64,000 nt of DNA from Planctomycetota bacterium. GTDB lineage: Bacteria > Planctomycetota > Planctomycetia > Pirellulales > Pirellulaceae. The stretch spans positions 248,001 through 312,000 of the forward strand of contig JABAAE010000002.1 of NCBI GenBank assembly GCA_014238905.1, given 5' to 3'. Below are positions 28,705-37,259 of this stretch, one piece after another (the first letter of the stretch is position 1; each line of letters opens with the position of its first letter). The position numbers and the translations under genes are program-made. The notes beneath the pieces are model-generated. The model searched no databases and was not told where the DNA came from. It saw nothing but the letters and a program-made list of their open reading frames with translations.

Positions 28705-30141
28705 ATGAATCAACTGAACGAACAACTCATCAGAAATGTCGTGACTCAGGTCCTCGCTGAAGTCAATCAGGGGGCCTTCGCCAGCCCTCAAAATCACGTT
28801 GGCAAGCATGGTGTATTCCTCGATGCCAATGATGCGGTTGATGCTGCAAATAAAGCCTTTGAAGAACTATCGCGACATGGGATGGAGACTCGTAAACAAA
28901 TCATCGACCACATCCGTCGCATTTCCATCGACCAATGCGTTGAACTGGGCACGATGGAAATGGAAGAAACCAAGATTGGTCGCCTAGATCATAAGATCGA
29001 AAAGTTGAAAACATTGGGTGCTCGATCGCCAGGCACAGAGTTCATGAGCAGTCAGGTTTTCAGTGGCGACCGAGGACTCGCCGTGATTGAACACGCGCCA
29101 TTCGGCGTAGTAGGGGCCATCACTCCGGTAACTCACTCGCTTCCCACAATCACAGGGAATGCCGTCAGCATGATCGCCGCCGGCAACAGTGTTGTCGTCA
29201 ACCCTCATCCCAGTGGAAAAAAGGTGGCCGCTGAGGGAGTACGGCGGTTTAATGAAGCGATTTACAAAGACGTTGGGATCGACAATCTGATATGTGTCAT
29301 TGCCGAACCCACTCTCGAAACGGCTGACATCATCTTTAAACATCGTGGGGTTAGCCTGATTTGCGTCACCGGCGGACCTGCCGTTGGTCGAGCCGCGCTT
29401 CGATCCGGTAAGCGGGCGATCGTTGCCGGCCCTGGCAACCCGCCAGTCGTCGTTGATGAGACAGCCGATTTTGATCGGGCCGCGGCAGCGATCATTGCTG
29501 GGGCCTCTTTTGACAACAACCTGCTGTGTATCGCAGAAAAAGAGGTTTTTGTAGTTGAGTCCGTTTTCGAAACAATGATGGCGGCCATGGAAAAGGCAGG
29601 AGCGCTACGACTTAATCCAACCGAGGTCGAGCAATTAACAAGCCGGGCGATTATTCAGGTCGGTGACGATCAGCATCATGCCCCCTCCAAGGATTTTCTT
29701 GGACAGGACGCCTCTAAACTGGCTGCCGCTGCCGGCAAGTCAGCCAATAGCAACACCGAACTGGTCTTTGGCGAAACAGATGAATCCAACCCGTTTGTAA
29801 CCGTAGAGCAAATGATGCCCTTCTTGCCATTCGTTCGTTGTAAAAACGTCAATGAAGCGATCGAAAAGGCAAAGTTTTATGAACATGGATTTCGCCATAC
29901 CAGCATCATTCATTCTCACAATGTTCGCAATATGACCCGTATGGGAAAAATCCTCGACACAACACTCTTTGTAAAGAATGGGCCATGCATGGCTGGACTA
30001 GGCCTTGGTGGCGAAGGCTACCTTTCCTTCAGCATTGCCGGCCCCACCGGTGAGGGTGTCACAACTCCGCTTACATTTACCAGGGAACGACGTTGTTCAA
30101 TGATTGATGATCTTTGGATTGTGGGACAACCCCAAGATTAA
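28705..30141 (+). CDS. CoA-acylating aldehyde dehydrogenase (PduP-like)
   Basis: A 478-residue enzyme that oxidises a luminal aldehyde to acyl-CoA with NAD+ and CoA. The first ~18 residues ([19 protein letters not shown]) are a cargo-type amphipathic helix, followed by a short linker. The Rossmann part includes [20 protein letters not shown] and [20 protein letters not shown]. The catalytic cysteine is Cys275 in [36 protein letters not shown] near the end is typical of PduP/EutE. The likely substrate is lactaldehyde, inferred from the neighbouring aldolase. It sits between two pentamer shell genes. Confidence 0.92.
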   Translation: MNQLNEQLIRNVVTQVLAEVNQGAFASPQNHVGKHGVFLDANDAVDAANKAFEELSRHGMETRKQIIDHIRRISIDQCVELGTMEMEETKIGRLDHKIEKLKTLGARSPGTEFMSSQVFSGDRGLAVIEHAPFGVVGAITPVTHSLPTITGNAVSMIAAGNSVVVNPHPSGKKVAAEGVRRFNEAIYKDVGIDNLICVIAEPTLETADIIFKHRGVSLICVTGGPAVGRAALRSGKRAIVAGPGNPPVVVDETADFDRAAAAIIAGASFDNNLLCIAEKEVFVVESVFETMMAAMEKAGALRLNPTEVEQLTSRAIIQVGDDQHHAPSKDFLGQDASKLAAAAGKSANSNTELVFGETDESNPFVTVEQMMPFLPFVRCKNVNEAIEKAKFYEHGFRHTSIIHSHNVRNMTRMGKILDTTLFVKNGPCMAGLGLGGEGYLSFSIAGPTGEGVTTPLTFTRERRCSMIDDLWIVGQPQD

Positions 30142-30172
30142 CGAATCCTCAACACCACATTTTTAAAACAAA

Positions 30173-30427
30173 ATGCTGAAAGCCACTGTCATCGGTCGAA
30201 CAACATCGACCTTGAAACACAAAAGTATCAGCGGCCAAAAGCTGCTGATCGTACAACCGCAAATGCAGGATGGATCTCCTGAGGGTGATCCTTTGATTGC
30301 CATCGACGGGGTTGGTTCGGGAGTGGGTGAACAGGTTTTTATCACCAGTGATGGTCGCAATGCCCGGGCATTGCTGAATACCGACGCAACGCCCGTTCGC
30401 TGGTCCATCATCGGGATCAAAGACTGA
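30173..30427 (+). CDS. BMC-P pentameric shell protein (second copy)
   Basis: An 84-residue EutN/CcmL-type vertex protein. It shows MLKATVIGRTTSTLKHKSI, GQKLLIVQPQ, GVGSGVGEQVFITSDG and the terminal strand WSIIGIKD, ending right at the core. It is the shortest and most canonical of the three pentamer proteins. Gap to the dehydrogenase is 31 bases. The three copies presumably fill different vertices or mix within pentamers; which one does what cannot be read from sequence. Confidence 0.93.
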   Translation: MLKATVIGRTTSTLKHKSISGQKLLIVQPQMQDGSPEGDPLIAIDGVGSGVGEQVFITSDGRNARALLNTDATPVRWSIIGIKD

Positions 30428-30498
30428 CTTGAAAAAACAATTCCATTGCCGATATCAATAACAGCTGGCCGCAAAAAACCAATTACGAAACAATCACC

Positions 30499-31206
30499 GT
30501 GAGCAATCCAATCCAAAATAGCAATCCTGAAGTCGTGGATGCGATTGTTGACGAGGTGATCAGCCGATTGACGCTCAAGTTGAAACCGGGGTACGAAAAT
30601 AACGAATCGGTGTTAGCCGAAACCAAGACAGCCAATCCGCCGAGCAGCAGTAACCGCTCTGTGATTGCCAAGAAAGAAATAAACATCTCGGCCAAGGTTG
30701 TGACGCTGGAGAGTTTAAGAGGACGACTCAACGAAAATTGTACGGTGGTTGTATTACCGACTGCCATCGTCACACCCGCTGTCAAGGACGAACTGAACAA
30801 CAGGCACATAGAGTTGATTTTTGGGTCTCCAACATTAGTTCCGGCGAGAAATCCCGAAGCAGATTTGGTCATCGCTCGGTTGGAAAATCACTTTGTAGCG
30901 ACCGACTGGCTCAAATCTATGGGAAATACAAGGGTAATTTGCGGAAGAGACTTTTCGGAAATTGCCAGAAATCTTTGCGGTGAGGATGTGACATTTCAAA
31001 AAGCCATTTGCTTTGCAGCTCAGCCCTTTGTCGCTGTGGCAACCCTGAATCGATTCCAGCCACTGCGGGCGGCGTTTGCCAGATCAAAGAATGACGTAGC
31101 CGAAATCATGTCGACATTGGATGCCAACCTGATGGTCCTCGATGTAACACAAAATCGACCGGAACAGAAAAAACTAATCGAGTTTTTCACCGAAGGAATT
31201 CAATGA
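30499..31206 (+). CDS. probable microcompartment cargo protein, unassigned (RpiB-like C-terminus?)
   Basis: A 235-residue protein with no firm family. Residues ~8-25 (NPEVVDAIVDEVISRLTLKL) form the same kind of amphipathic helix as the cargo helices on PduL and the dehydrogenase, followed by a polar linker. The middle holds VVVLPTAIVTPAVKDELNNR, resembling the ITPxxRDxLxxxGI segment near the start of EutQ- and PduM-like proteins. The last ~70 residues (TLNRFQPLRAAFARSKNDV... ANLMVLDV) recall the back half of RpiB sugar-phosphate isomerases, without a visible catalytic pair. Start is GTG 30499. Its stop overlaps the next ATG by four bases (ATGA), so it is a real operon member. Confidence 0.78.
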   Translation: MSNPIQNSNPEVVDAIVDEVISRLTLKLKPGYENNESVLAETKTANPPSSSNRSVIAKKEINISAKVVTLESLRGRLNENCTVVVLPTAIVTPAVKDELNNRHIELIFGSPTLVPARNPEADLVIARLENHFVATDWLKSMGNTRVICGRDFSEIARNLCGEDVTFQKAICFAAQPFVAVATLNRFQPLRAAFARSKNDVAEIMSTLDANLMVLDVTQNRPEQKKLIEFFTEGIQ

Positions 31207-31511
31207 GAATAGCAAAGATTATCGGCTCGGTGACCTTGAATCGATGCCATCCGACTTTTGAGGGTACCAATTTGCGATTGGTGATCCCTCAAACCTTGGA
31301 CAATCTCATCGGCACCAATGACACCGAGTCCGACACTCTCGTCGGATGGGAAGAGCTTGGTTCTGGAAGCGGTTCAACGGTCGCTATTGCAGAAGGGCCT
31401 GAGGCTTCGCAGCCGTTTCGGCCAGAAATAAAACCGGTCGACTGTTACGTTTCGGCCATCCTCGACAACGTGTCTCTGGATCCAACCGCTCTAAAACAAA
31501 TCAAAAATTAA
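31203..31511 (+). CDS. BMC-P pentameric shell protein (third copy, divergent)
   Basis: A 102-residue EutN/CcmL-type vertex protein. It keeps MRIAKIIGSVTLNRCHPTF, the LRLVIPQTLDN strand, the LGSGSGSTVAIAEGPE loop and the last strand DCYVSAILDNVSLD. It has longer inserted loops than the other two, for example GTNDTESDTLVGWEE. It overlaps the preceding gene by four bases (ATGA), so translation is coupled. The extra loops and acidic surface suggest it occupies distinct vertices or contacts cargo; that is inference. Confidence 0.92.
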   Translation: MRIAKIIGSVTLNRCHPTFEGTNLRLVIPQTLDNLIGTNDTESDTLVGWEELGSGSGSTVAIAEGPEASQPFRPEIKPVDCYVSAILDNVSLDPTALKQIKN

Positions 31512-31529
31512 TTAACCACGGATAGTCAA

Positions 31530-32399
31530 ATGAAGAATATTTTTAAACTAAAGCAGGACATCTGCGATATCGGCAAAAGAATTTATGATCGAGGTTACGC
31601 TGCTGCCAACGACGGAAATATCACCGTCCGAATCAGTGAGAACGAAGTGCTTTGCACCCCGACAATGACTTGCAAGGGATTTTTGAAACCCGATGACATT
31701 GCCACGATCGACATGACGGGAAAACAGCTCTCTGGAAGCAAGAAGCGATCTAGTGAAGCTCTTTTACATCTTGAAATTATGAAACAACGTGACGACGTTA
31801 AAAGTGTGGTGCATTGTCATCCGCCCCACGCAACGGCATTTGGGGTCGCTCGCGAACCCATTCCACAATGTGTTCTACCGGAAGTGGAAGTTTTCCTTGG
31901 GGAAACCCCGATCACAAAATACGAGACACCCGGTGGACAGGCGTTTGCCGAAACGGTGCTCCCTTTTGTAGACAAGACCAACGTCATTATCCTGGCCAAT
32001 CATGGGACCGTCAGCTACGGGGAAGACGTTGAACGAGCTTATTGGTGGACGGAGATCCTGGATTCCTATTGTCGAATCCTCATGCTCTCCAAGCAACTGG
32101 GTAACGTCGAGTACCTGAATCAGGAAAAATCACAGGAGCTTCTCGACTTAAAGGATCAGTGGGGCTGGAGCGACCCACGGAATACAAAGGAATATGAGAA
32201 TTGTGATATTTGTGCCAATGATGTTTTCCGAAACAGCTGGACCGATACAGGCGTTACACGTAATGCGTTCGATGCACCACCACAGATCAAGGCACCACAT
32301 GGGCAATCGCCGCCAAACACCACAGCTACTGGAGACGTCGACCAGGAAGCTCTCGTGCAAGCTATCACCAATCAGGTCATGCAGCGGCTCCAAGGATAG
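31530..32399 (+). CDS. class II aldolase (fuculose/rhamnulose-1-phosphate aldolase type)
   Basis: A 289-residue zinc aldolase. The fold shows DGNITVRISENEVLCTP, the SSEALLHLEIMKQ helix, metal ligands in VVHCHPPHATAF, and LANHGTVSYG with the third His. Such enzymes split L-fuculose- or L-rhamnulose-1-phosphate to DHAP and L-lactaldehyde. After the core (~residue 215) comes a Cys-containing segment (NCDICAND) and a Pro/Thr-rich linker. A C-terminal amphipathic helix EALVQAITNQVMQRLQG follows, matching a cargo helix placed at the C-terminus. It is the likely signature enzyme of this microcompartment. Confidence 0.9.
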   Translation: MKNIFKLKQDICDIGKRIYDRGYAAANDGNITVRISENEVLCTPTMTCKGFLKPDDIATIDMTGKQLSGSKKRSSEALLHLEIMKQRDDVKSVVHCHPPHATAFGVAREPIPQCVLPEVEVFLGETPITKYETPGGQAFAETVLPFVDKTNVIILANHGTVSYGEDVERAYWWTEILDSYCRILMLSKQLGNVEYLNQEKSQELLDLKDQWGWSDPRNTKEYENCDICANDVFRNSWTDTGVTRNAFDAPPQIKAPHGQSPPNTTATGDVDQEALVQAITNQVMQRLQG

Positions 32400-32511
32400 T
32401 CATCCGATTGTCCTCAAACCCATTGTGGATGAGGATGCCCAAGATGTTGTGAATAACATCTAACAAGTTGATTCAACTGACATCAAAAATAAAAAAAACA
32501 AAGGAATTTCC

Positions 32512-33450
32512 ATGAAAGTTAGCATCATCGGTGGTGGAGGACTGGTTGGCTCTTGTGCAGGATTTGCTCTCCAGTGCGGTGGCATCGTCCGTGAGATTGC
32601 ATTGCTGGATGTCAATGCGGATTTAGCGGGTGGGCAGGCTCTGGACATGTTACATGGTGGTCCCAGCACCGCTGACCAATTCATTACCTCGGGCGGATAC
32701 GACCACATTCCATCTAGTGACGTTATTTGCATCACAGCGGGACTTCGTAGACAGCCTGATGAAAGCCGATTAGACCTGATCAATCGGAATACCGACCTTT
32801 TCCTTACCATCCTGGATGAAGTCAAAGCTGCCGGTCCCAAGAGTAGTGCCATTGTAGTCGTCGTCTCCAACCCCGTTGACATTCTGACCTATCTGGCTGC
32901 CCACCGATTGGACCTGCCAACCAAACAGGTCATTGGACTGGGAACCCAGTTGGATTCGATCCGATTTCAAAGCTTGATCGCACAGGATCTAGGTCTTCAA
33001 CCAACACAGACCTCCGCGATTATTTTAGGCGAGCATGGGGAAAGCATGGTTCCTATCTGGTCCAGCGCGACGGTCAATGGCCTTCCCTTGGACCAATTCC
33101 CGGGCTGGAATGCCAACAAAGCCAATGAACTATTTACCCGTACAAAGGGATCTGGAGCGGAAGTCATCAAGAAAAAAGGGGGAGCCGGATTTGCTGTTGG
33201 TATTGCGATACGTGACGTCATCCATTCTGTCGCATTGGACTCTCAGCGACTCCTACCGGTTTCATCAGTTCAAGACGGCAAATGTTACGGCCTACGCGAC
33301 GTGTCGATTTCTGTACCAACCGTTGTGGGACGATGCGGCGTTGTCGATCGCCACGAAATATCACTTTGGCCAAAGGAAGAACAACAACTGAAAAGAAGTG
33401 GATCCGTTCTTCGCCAGACCTTACAAACGGTACTCCAGCGAGTTGAATAA
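32512..33450 (+). CDS. malate/lactate dehydrogenase family protein
   Basis: A 312-residue NAD-dependent 2-hydroxyacid dehydrogenase of the LDH/MDH fold. It has the dinucleotide motif IIGGGGLVGS, the catalytic His175 in GEHGESMVP, and substrate Arg86 in PDESRLDL. The residue equivalent to LDH Gln102, which decides lactate versus malate, is Arg80 (GLRRQPDESR), the malate-type choice. No N-terminal cargo helix is present because the protein begins at the first strand; the C-terminal helix is ordinary for the family. In this operon it would balance NADH made by the aldehyde dehydrogenase. Annotated lactate specificity should be treated with caution. Confidence 0.88.
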   Translation: MKVSIIGGGGLVGSCAGFALQCGGIVREIALLDVNADLAGGQALDMLHGGPSTADQFITSGGYDHIPSSDVICITAGLRRQPDESRLDLINRNTDLFLTILDEVKAAGPKSSAIVVVVSNPVDILTYLAAHRLDLPTKQVIGLGTQLDSIRFQSLIAQDLGLQPTQTSAIILGEHGESMVPIWSSATVNGLPLDQFPGWNANKANELFTRTKGSGAEVIKKKGGAGFAVGIAIRDVIHSVALDSQRLLPVSSVQDGKCYGLRDVSISVPTVVGRCGVVDRHEISLWPKEEQQLKRSGSVLRQTLQTVLQRVE

Positions 33451-33499
33451 TCCCACACCTTTGAAATGAAATAGCGAAGGTCTTTTCGCCAGAAATCAA

Positions 33500-34690
33500 C
33501 TAGGCAAACCAACCGTTTTTCGTGCCACAAAGTGTGCGCAACATCTCACGGCGAACTACCGGCAAACGAGGGAGCCATGGTAGAAATACATCTCTTAACA
33601 CACCTTTGAGCCTACCATCTGATTGGAAAAACGGACTTAACAATCGAGTCAGTTGCTGGTAATACCGAAGCTTCCTTTTACGGTTGTAGAAAAATGACCT
33701 ACAGGCTTTCGGAAAATTTTCGAGTTTGTCGACCTCCTTGGCAAAGCAAATCGCATCCTCAAGCCCAAGGTTGACTCCCTGTCCCAGATGAGGACTGGTT
33801 GCATGAGCAGCATCTCCTAAAAAGATGACATTTTCTGTATAAGGTATCTTCAGACTCACGTGCCGATATCGAGCAAAAGTAAATTGCTCCCAGTTTTCAA
33901 ATCTCGAAAGCAGCGACTCCGACTCAGGGCAGAATTGGATGGCATCCTTTCTCCATTCAGCAAAATCAACCCCAGTCAATTTTTCGTATTCGCTTGCTCG
34001 AAAACCCCAGAAGTAACTCGTCTTGCCATCACCAATCGGTAGCAAGCCGACCAGCCTTTGGGTGCCATCGACCACCTGGAAAAGTTCATTCGATTGAAAG
34101 TCACAAGGCCCGGTCGCCCATAATGCGGCATAATCGTATTCGATTGATTTCGATTGAATCTGGCAGCTTTGGCGCAACAATGATTTCGAACCATCGGCGG
34201 CAATCAAAAAATCAAACTCGCCAAACGGCTCGTCAGGATGATCCTTGCTGAATTGAACCCTTATTTTGCCATTTCCAGCCGCGGCATTCACAGCAATGAC
34301 GCTCTCAACACGGGCATTGGTAATGACTTTGGCCCCGGCTTCCAAACAGGCCTCCAGCAGCAGCTCGAATAATGTCCCTCGATGAACCCCTAATGCGTAA
34401 CAATTTGGTTCCAGCCATTGGTATTGCAAACGCACAAGGCTTTTCCACAAATTAGTCCCCACTCGCCGGATCGCCTGCATCCCTTCCAGGCGTTGGGATT
34501 TCGCCTCCAGATCTGACAACAACCCCATTTCTTGCAGAACCGCCTGCCCACTCGGCTGCAGTAGTAGACCAGCACCGACAGGACCGCAGATCCGGGATTG
34601 TTCAAAAACAACAACTTCATGTCCACTAGCCGCCAAGAAATAGGCGACTGCTGTTCCGGTGATTCCACAACCTGAAACAGCAATTCTCAT
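33500..34690 (-). CDS. FAD-dependent monooxygenase (PHBH/UbiH fold)
   Basis: A 396-residue flavin monooxygenase. N-terminal FAD motif SGCGITGTAVAYFLAASGHEVVVFEQ region (residues ~6-30), middle DG motif LIAADGSKSLLRQ (~165-177), and GD motif FLGDAAHATSPHLGQGVNLG near residue 290 are all in order, as in group A aromatic hydroxylases. The C-terminus has PRLPVVRREML. The substrate is not readable; related enzymes act on aromatic acids, quinone precursors, polyketides or urate. It is convergent with the microcompartment operon across only 49 bases and probably unrelated to it. Confidence 0.85.
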   Translation of the reverse strand: MRIAVSGCGITGTAVAYFLAASGHEVVVFEQSRICGPVGAGLLLQPSGQAVLQEMGLLSDLEAKSQRLEGMQAIRRVGTNLWKSLVRLQYQWLEPNCYALGVHRGTLFELLLEACLEAGAKVITNARVESVIAVNAAAGNGKIRVQFSKDHPDEPFGEFDFLIAADGSKSLLRQSCQIQSKSIEYDYAALWATGPCDFQSNELFQVVDGTQRLVGLLPIGDGKTSYFWGFRASEYEKLTGVDFAEWRKDAIQFCPESESLLSRFENWEQFTFARYRHVSLKIPYTENVIFLGDAAHATSPHLGQGVNLGLEDAICFAKEVDKLENFPKACRSFFYNRKRKLRYYQQLTRLLSPFFQSDGRLKGVLRDVFLPWLPRLPVVRREMLRTLCGTKNGWFA

Positions 34691-34767
34691 GACTCATCTT
34701 GTACTAAACCAACAACCAACATTTTCATTTATCTGCGTTTAAACTCATTCAGTTCTGGACTAGAAAG

Positions 34768-35430
34768 TTAGCGGCTCAGCCTTTCCATAAAGCTGCTGTA
34801 CACAGTATACCCTTCTTCGAGGTATTTCTTTATATCTTGTACCGAGGTTCTGGTTCTGCGGCGGCAATAAACAAATACACCCGAAGCTCCCTCAAACGTG
34901 ATCCCTTTCCGTTGAACAAAAAAATCCAGGATTTGATCATCAAAAAACTCTCTTACGGATGATTCGTTTTCACCTTTCAAAACAAACAGTTTTGAAAATT
35001 CGGGATGATTGTCAAAATCAATGTCCTGAAATCCCAACGCCGAACCAAACCAGTCCATCAGACCCTCTGGCCGCAAAGTGAAATCGGGAATCGTCAAAGC
35101 CGAGGATTGCATCGAAACAACAGTCTGAGAATGGGTTGAACGGTTCTTGCCGGAACCGGTCGTATACTGATAGTCGAAAATAGCAATCGAAGCGATCTCT
35201 GTCGTACCAAGAATCAGATTTTTCATTTTGCGGCTGCGACCGGTACTAAAAAGCTTGAATTGCTGGACCTTTGCCAACACATCTTCACGACCTTGGGGGT
35301 AAAAATCCAACCCCAGCTCATCGGCAAAATTCTTCAGCGACTCGGTCCGTTTCTTTTCAGCATAGAATGCGTAAATTAAGCCGCCGAAAACGAAAACAAG
35401 AACAACGATAGTAAAGCCAAATTGAATCAT
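34768..35430 (-). CDS. membrane-anchored protein of unknown function
   Basis: A 220-residue protein with one N-terminal transmembrane helix (FGFTIVVLVFVFGGLIYAFY) and a cytosolic-type charged stretch after it. The soluble part has KMKNLILGTTEIASIAIFDY, then YTTGSGKNRSTHSQTVV and the aromatic-rich DWFGSALGFQDIDFDNHPEF. The layout (IFDYxYTTGSGKNRxTHxQTV) appears in a widespread family of uncharacterised bacterial membrane proteins, but no function is known to me. ATG 35430 opens directly at the membrane segment. It lies between the monooxygenase and trmB with no clear operon link. Confidence 0.65.
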   Translation of the reverse strand: MIQFGFTIVVLVFVFGGLIYAFYAEKKRTESLKNFADELGLDFYPQGREDVLAKVQQFKLFSTGRSRKMKNLILGTTEIASIAIFDYQYTTGSGKNRSTHSQTVVSMQSSALTIPDFTLRPEGLMDWFGSALGFQDIDFDNHPEFSKLFVLKGENESSVREFFDDQILDFFVQRKGITFEGASGVFVYCRRRTRTSVQDIKKYLEEGYTVYSSFMERLSR

Positions 35431-35648
35431 CGTTCAGTTCCTGATCTTAAAGGGCTGTGGCTAATGGGATTCACCGCTTTGCAAATAATATAAGGGTTTT
35501 GCGCGGACACTGCCAAAATTTGATTTAAACACAAAACAAAGAGCTCGATCATGCGTTGAATCCAGTGTCGATTCAACCTAAAACGATTCCTCTGGAGCAA
35601 GCAACGTTTTTAAGTGACTTCAGCGAGTGGTCATAAACCGCAGCGAGA

Positions 35649-36299
35649 TCAAACGCAGGGTTTTTTGAAAAGTGACCTGTAAACTGGTTTGTCATGCAAA
35701 CGCATACGACGTTCAAAGTGGGTTCGATAATCCAGATTGTGGGAGGGAGCATTTGCTTTGACCTCGTATGGTCCAGCAAGGTCGCATACTGAGGGAATCA
35801 ATTCCAGCGTCGAATCAAAATACTCTTTCACGTCTGTCCAAAAATGCAATGTCCCGCCTGGTTTCAAAGTTCTTTCGACATCAACAACCAGTGATTCTTT
35901 CATAACCCGTCGTTTTCGATGGCGTTCTTTCCACCATGGATCGGGAAAATAGACGTGAACTGCGTCGAGAGTATTGGCGGCTACAAATTCTGCCATAAAC
36001 CGCAAACCGTCTCCGGAAATCATCACCGCATTCTCCGTTTTTTTGCGTGCCAGCCGTGCGGCAGCAAACACAGCATAACGTTTGGCTAATTCAACTCCAA
36101 TGAAGTTTCGATCTGGCACTTCTACCGAAGAGGTATTGATAAACAGGCCCTTGCCACTACCGATTTCGATTTCCAATGGCAAGCTCGGATCCTTGAAAAG
36201 ACAAGACCAGTCCAATGGTGGCGAAAGATCATCAAGAACAAATAGATGCCCGGAGGTGTTGATCGACGGATTGACTTTTGGGAGAGCTCGGCGGCCCAT
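35649..36299 (-). CDS. trmB: tRNA (guanine-N7-)-methyltransferase
   Basis: About 216 residues. This SAM enzyme makes m7G46 in the tRNA variable loop. Motif I is EIGSGKGLFINTS. VYFPDPWWKERHRKRRVMKE is the TrmB signature with its catalytic Asp and the basic tRNA-binding patch, followed by FWTDVKEYFDSTLELI. ATG 36299 (MGRRALPKVNPS) has GGGA six bases upstream; an in-frame ATG 36377 would add 26 residues. It follows the FabZ-like gene by about 90 bases on the same strand, or 14 if the upstream start is used. Confidence 0.92.
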   Translation of the reverse strand: MGRRALPKVNPSINTSGHLFVLDDLSPPLDWSCLFKDPSLPLEIEIGSGKGLFINTSSVEVPDRNFIGVELAKRYAVFAAARLARKKTENAVMISGDGLRFMAEFVAANTLDAVHVYFPDPWWKERHRKRRVMKESLVVDVERTLKPGGTLHFWTDVKEYFDSTLELIPSVCDLAGPYEVKANAPSHNLDYRTHFERRMRLHDKPVYRSLFKKPCV

Positions 36300-36391
36300 C
36301 AGAATTCCCACACTTGGAAAATTATCGTCTATGAGCTCCAACCGAATGCCTTGAAAAAGCATCGAAGGAACCAACATCGGTAGGTTCTATC

Positions 36392-36952
36392 CTAGTTTGC
36401 CGTCATATTGGTTGGGTCGACCACAGCCGCTTGAGTGGTCGTATGACTTGGACCTGACAGCTGATCAATCGGAAGCGGAATCCCCTTCAAGGTACCCTCC
36501 AGAACGATTTTCTCACCAACAACACCCTGAAAGTCGCACATGATCATCCATTTGGGACGGATTTTGGTCAACTTGGCAATCAGGATTAAGCGTTGTCCTG
36601 GAAATACTGGCTCACGAAACCGGACTTTTTCAACTCCTCCAAATCCGACCAGTGCCGAATTCAAGAGGTCATTCTTTTGAACCATGTAACTACACATTTG
36701 GGCCGCGGCTTCGAGCATCATCACCCCGGGCATCAACGGCAGTTCAGGCATGTGCCCACGCACCCAAAACTCGTGATCTGTGACATCAAGGTAGCCGACG
36801 CACTCTTTTCTCTCGACATCTTCATGCACAATTGCCGAGAGCTGCTCCATTTCATGGCGTTGTGGATTGAAGTCGCGAATCTCGTCAACTTCGGCGATTG
36901 GATTATCAAAATCAATCTTGGAGAGATCAACTAAGTAATTCTTTTTTGCCAC
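36392..36952 (-). CDS. FabZ-like 3-hydroxyacyl-ACP dehydratase
   Basis: A 186-residue hot-dog-fold dehydratase. The active-site helix appears as RGHMPELPLMPGVMMLEAAA, with the catalytic His and Glu of the FabZ/FabA group. The C-terminal strand GEKIVLEGTLKGIPLP also fits. The N-terminal ~45 residues are an extension before the core (IVHEDVERKECVGYLDV). FabZ proteins dehydrate 3-hydroxyacyl-ACP in fatty acid elongation; planctomycetes carry several paralogues, so this may be a secondary one. GTG 36952 is used. It is followed by trmB and preceded by the gene for a 33-residue basic protein. Confidence 0.8.
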   Translation of the reverse strand: MAKKNYLVDLSKIDFDNPIAEVDEIRDFNPQRHEMEQLSAIVHEDVERKECVGYLDVTDHEFWVRGHMPELPLMPGVMMLEAAAQMCSYMVQKNDLLNSALVGFGGVEKVRFREPVFPGQRLILIAKLTKIRPKWMIMCDFQGVVGEKIVLEGTLKGIPLPIDQLSGPSHTTTQAAVVDPTNMTAN

Positions 36953-36993
36953 TGGTTACCTGCCTTCACTCGCCTGATCCTCATCCCGAATCT

Positions 36994-37095
36994 CTAAGGC
37001 GTTTTGATCTTTTTTCGCTTTGCTTTGCGAGCCTTCGCGTTAGCCGGGCGTTTGCCGTGATTTGCTTTCTTTACTTTTCGATGCGGTTTAGCCAT
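36994..37095 (-). CDS. 33-residue Lys/Arg-rich protein, probably ribosome-associated
   Basis: ATG 37095 to TAG 36994 encodes 33 residues, more than half of them Lys, Arg or His, beginning MAKPHRKVKKANHGKRP and continuing with an Ala/Lys/Arg repeat. GGAG lies six bases upstream of the ATG. Composition and the HGKRP element recall tiny ribosomal proteins such as bTHX, though exact family membership cannot be shown here. It is shorter than most gene finders accept. It lies 42 bases upstream of the FabZ-like gene on the same strand, so it could be cotranscribed with it. Confidence 0.7.
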   Translation of the reverse strand: MAKPHRKVKKANHGKRPANAKARKAKRKKIKTP

Positions 37096-37259
37096 CGGTT
37101 CTCCAGTTCGTTATCGGTCGAATCTCGCAATCCTACCATGAAAGTGTCTCGTGATAAAGTCACAACAATCATTCTGGGTTTAGCGTCGAGTCCGATTTTA
37201 CGCATTGTGTCAGTCGATTGACGGTCGTGACGCCAACACTTCCCCAATTCACAGCCAAT

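Larger units (their letters stand above)
24828..33450 (+). other. bacterial microcompartment operon (Planctomycetes-Verrucomicrobia type)
   Basis: Twelve same-strand genes with gaps of -4 to 112 bases: DeoR regulator, PduL, BMC-H, BMC-H, acetate-kinase-like, BMC-P, aldehyde dehydrogenase, BMC-P, unassigned cargo-like protein, BMC-P, class II aldolase and malate/lactate dehydrogenase. The set matches the family known from Planctopirus limnophila, where such a locus serves L-fucose and L-rhamnose use. There is no trimeric BMC-T shell gene and no alcohol dehydrogenase, diol dehydratase or ethanolamine lyase. Substrate assignment is by analogy. Confidence 0.92.

Noticed and set aside
24828..33450. 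Pdu or Eut type microcompartment.
   Set aside because: No diol dehydratase, ethanolamine lyase or BMC-T genes; the aldolase and the gene set fit the planctomycete fucose/rhamnose type.
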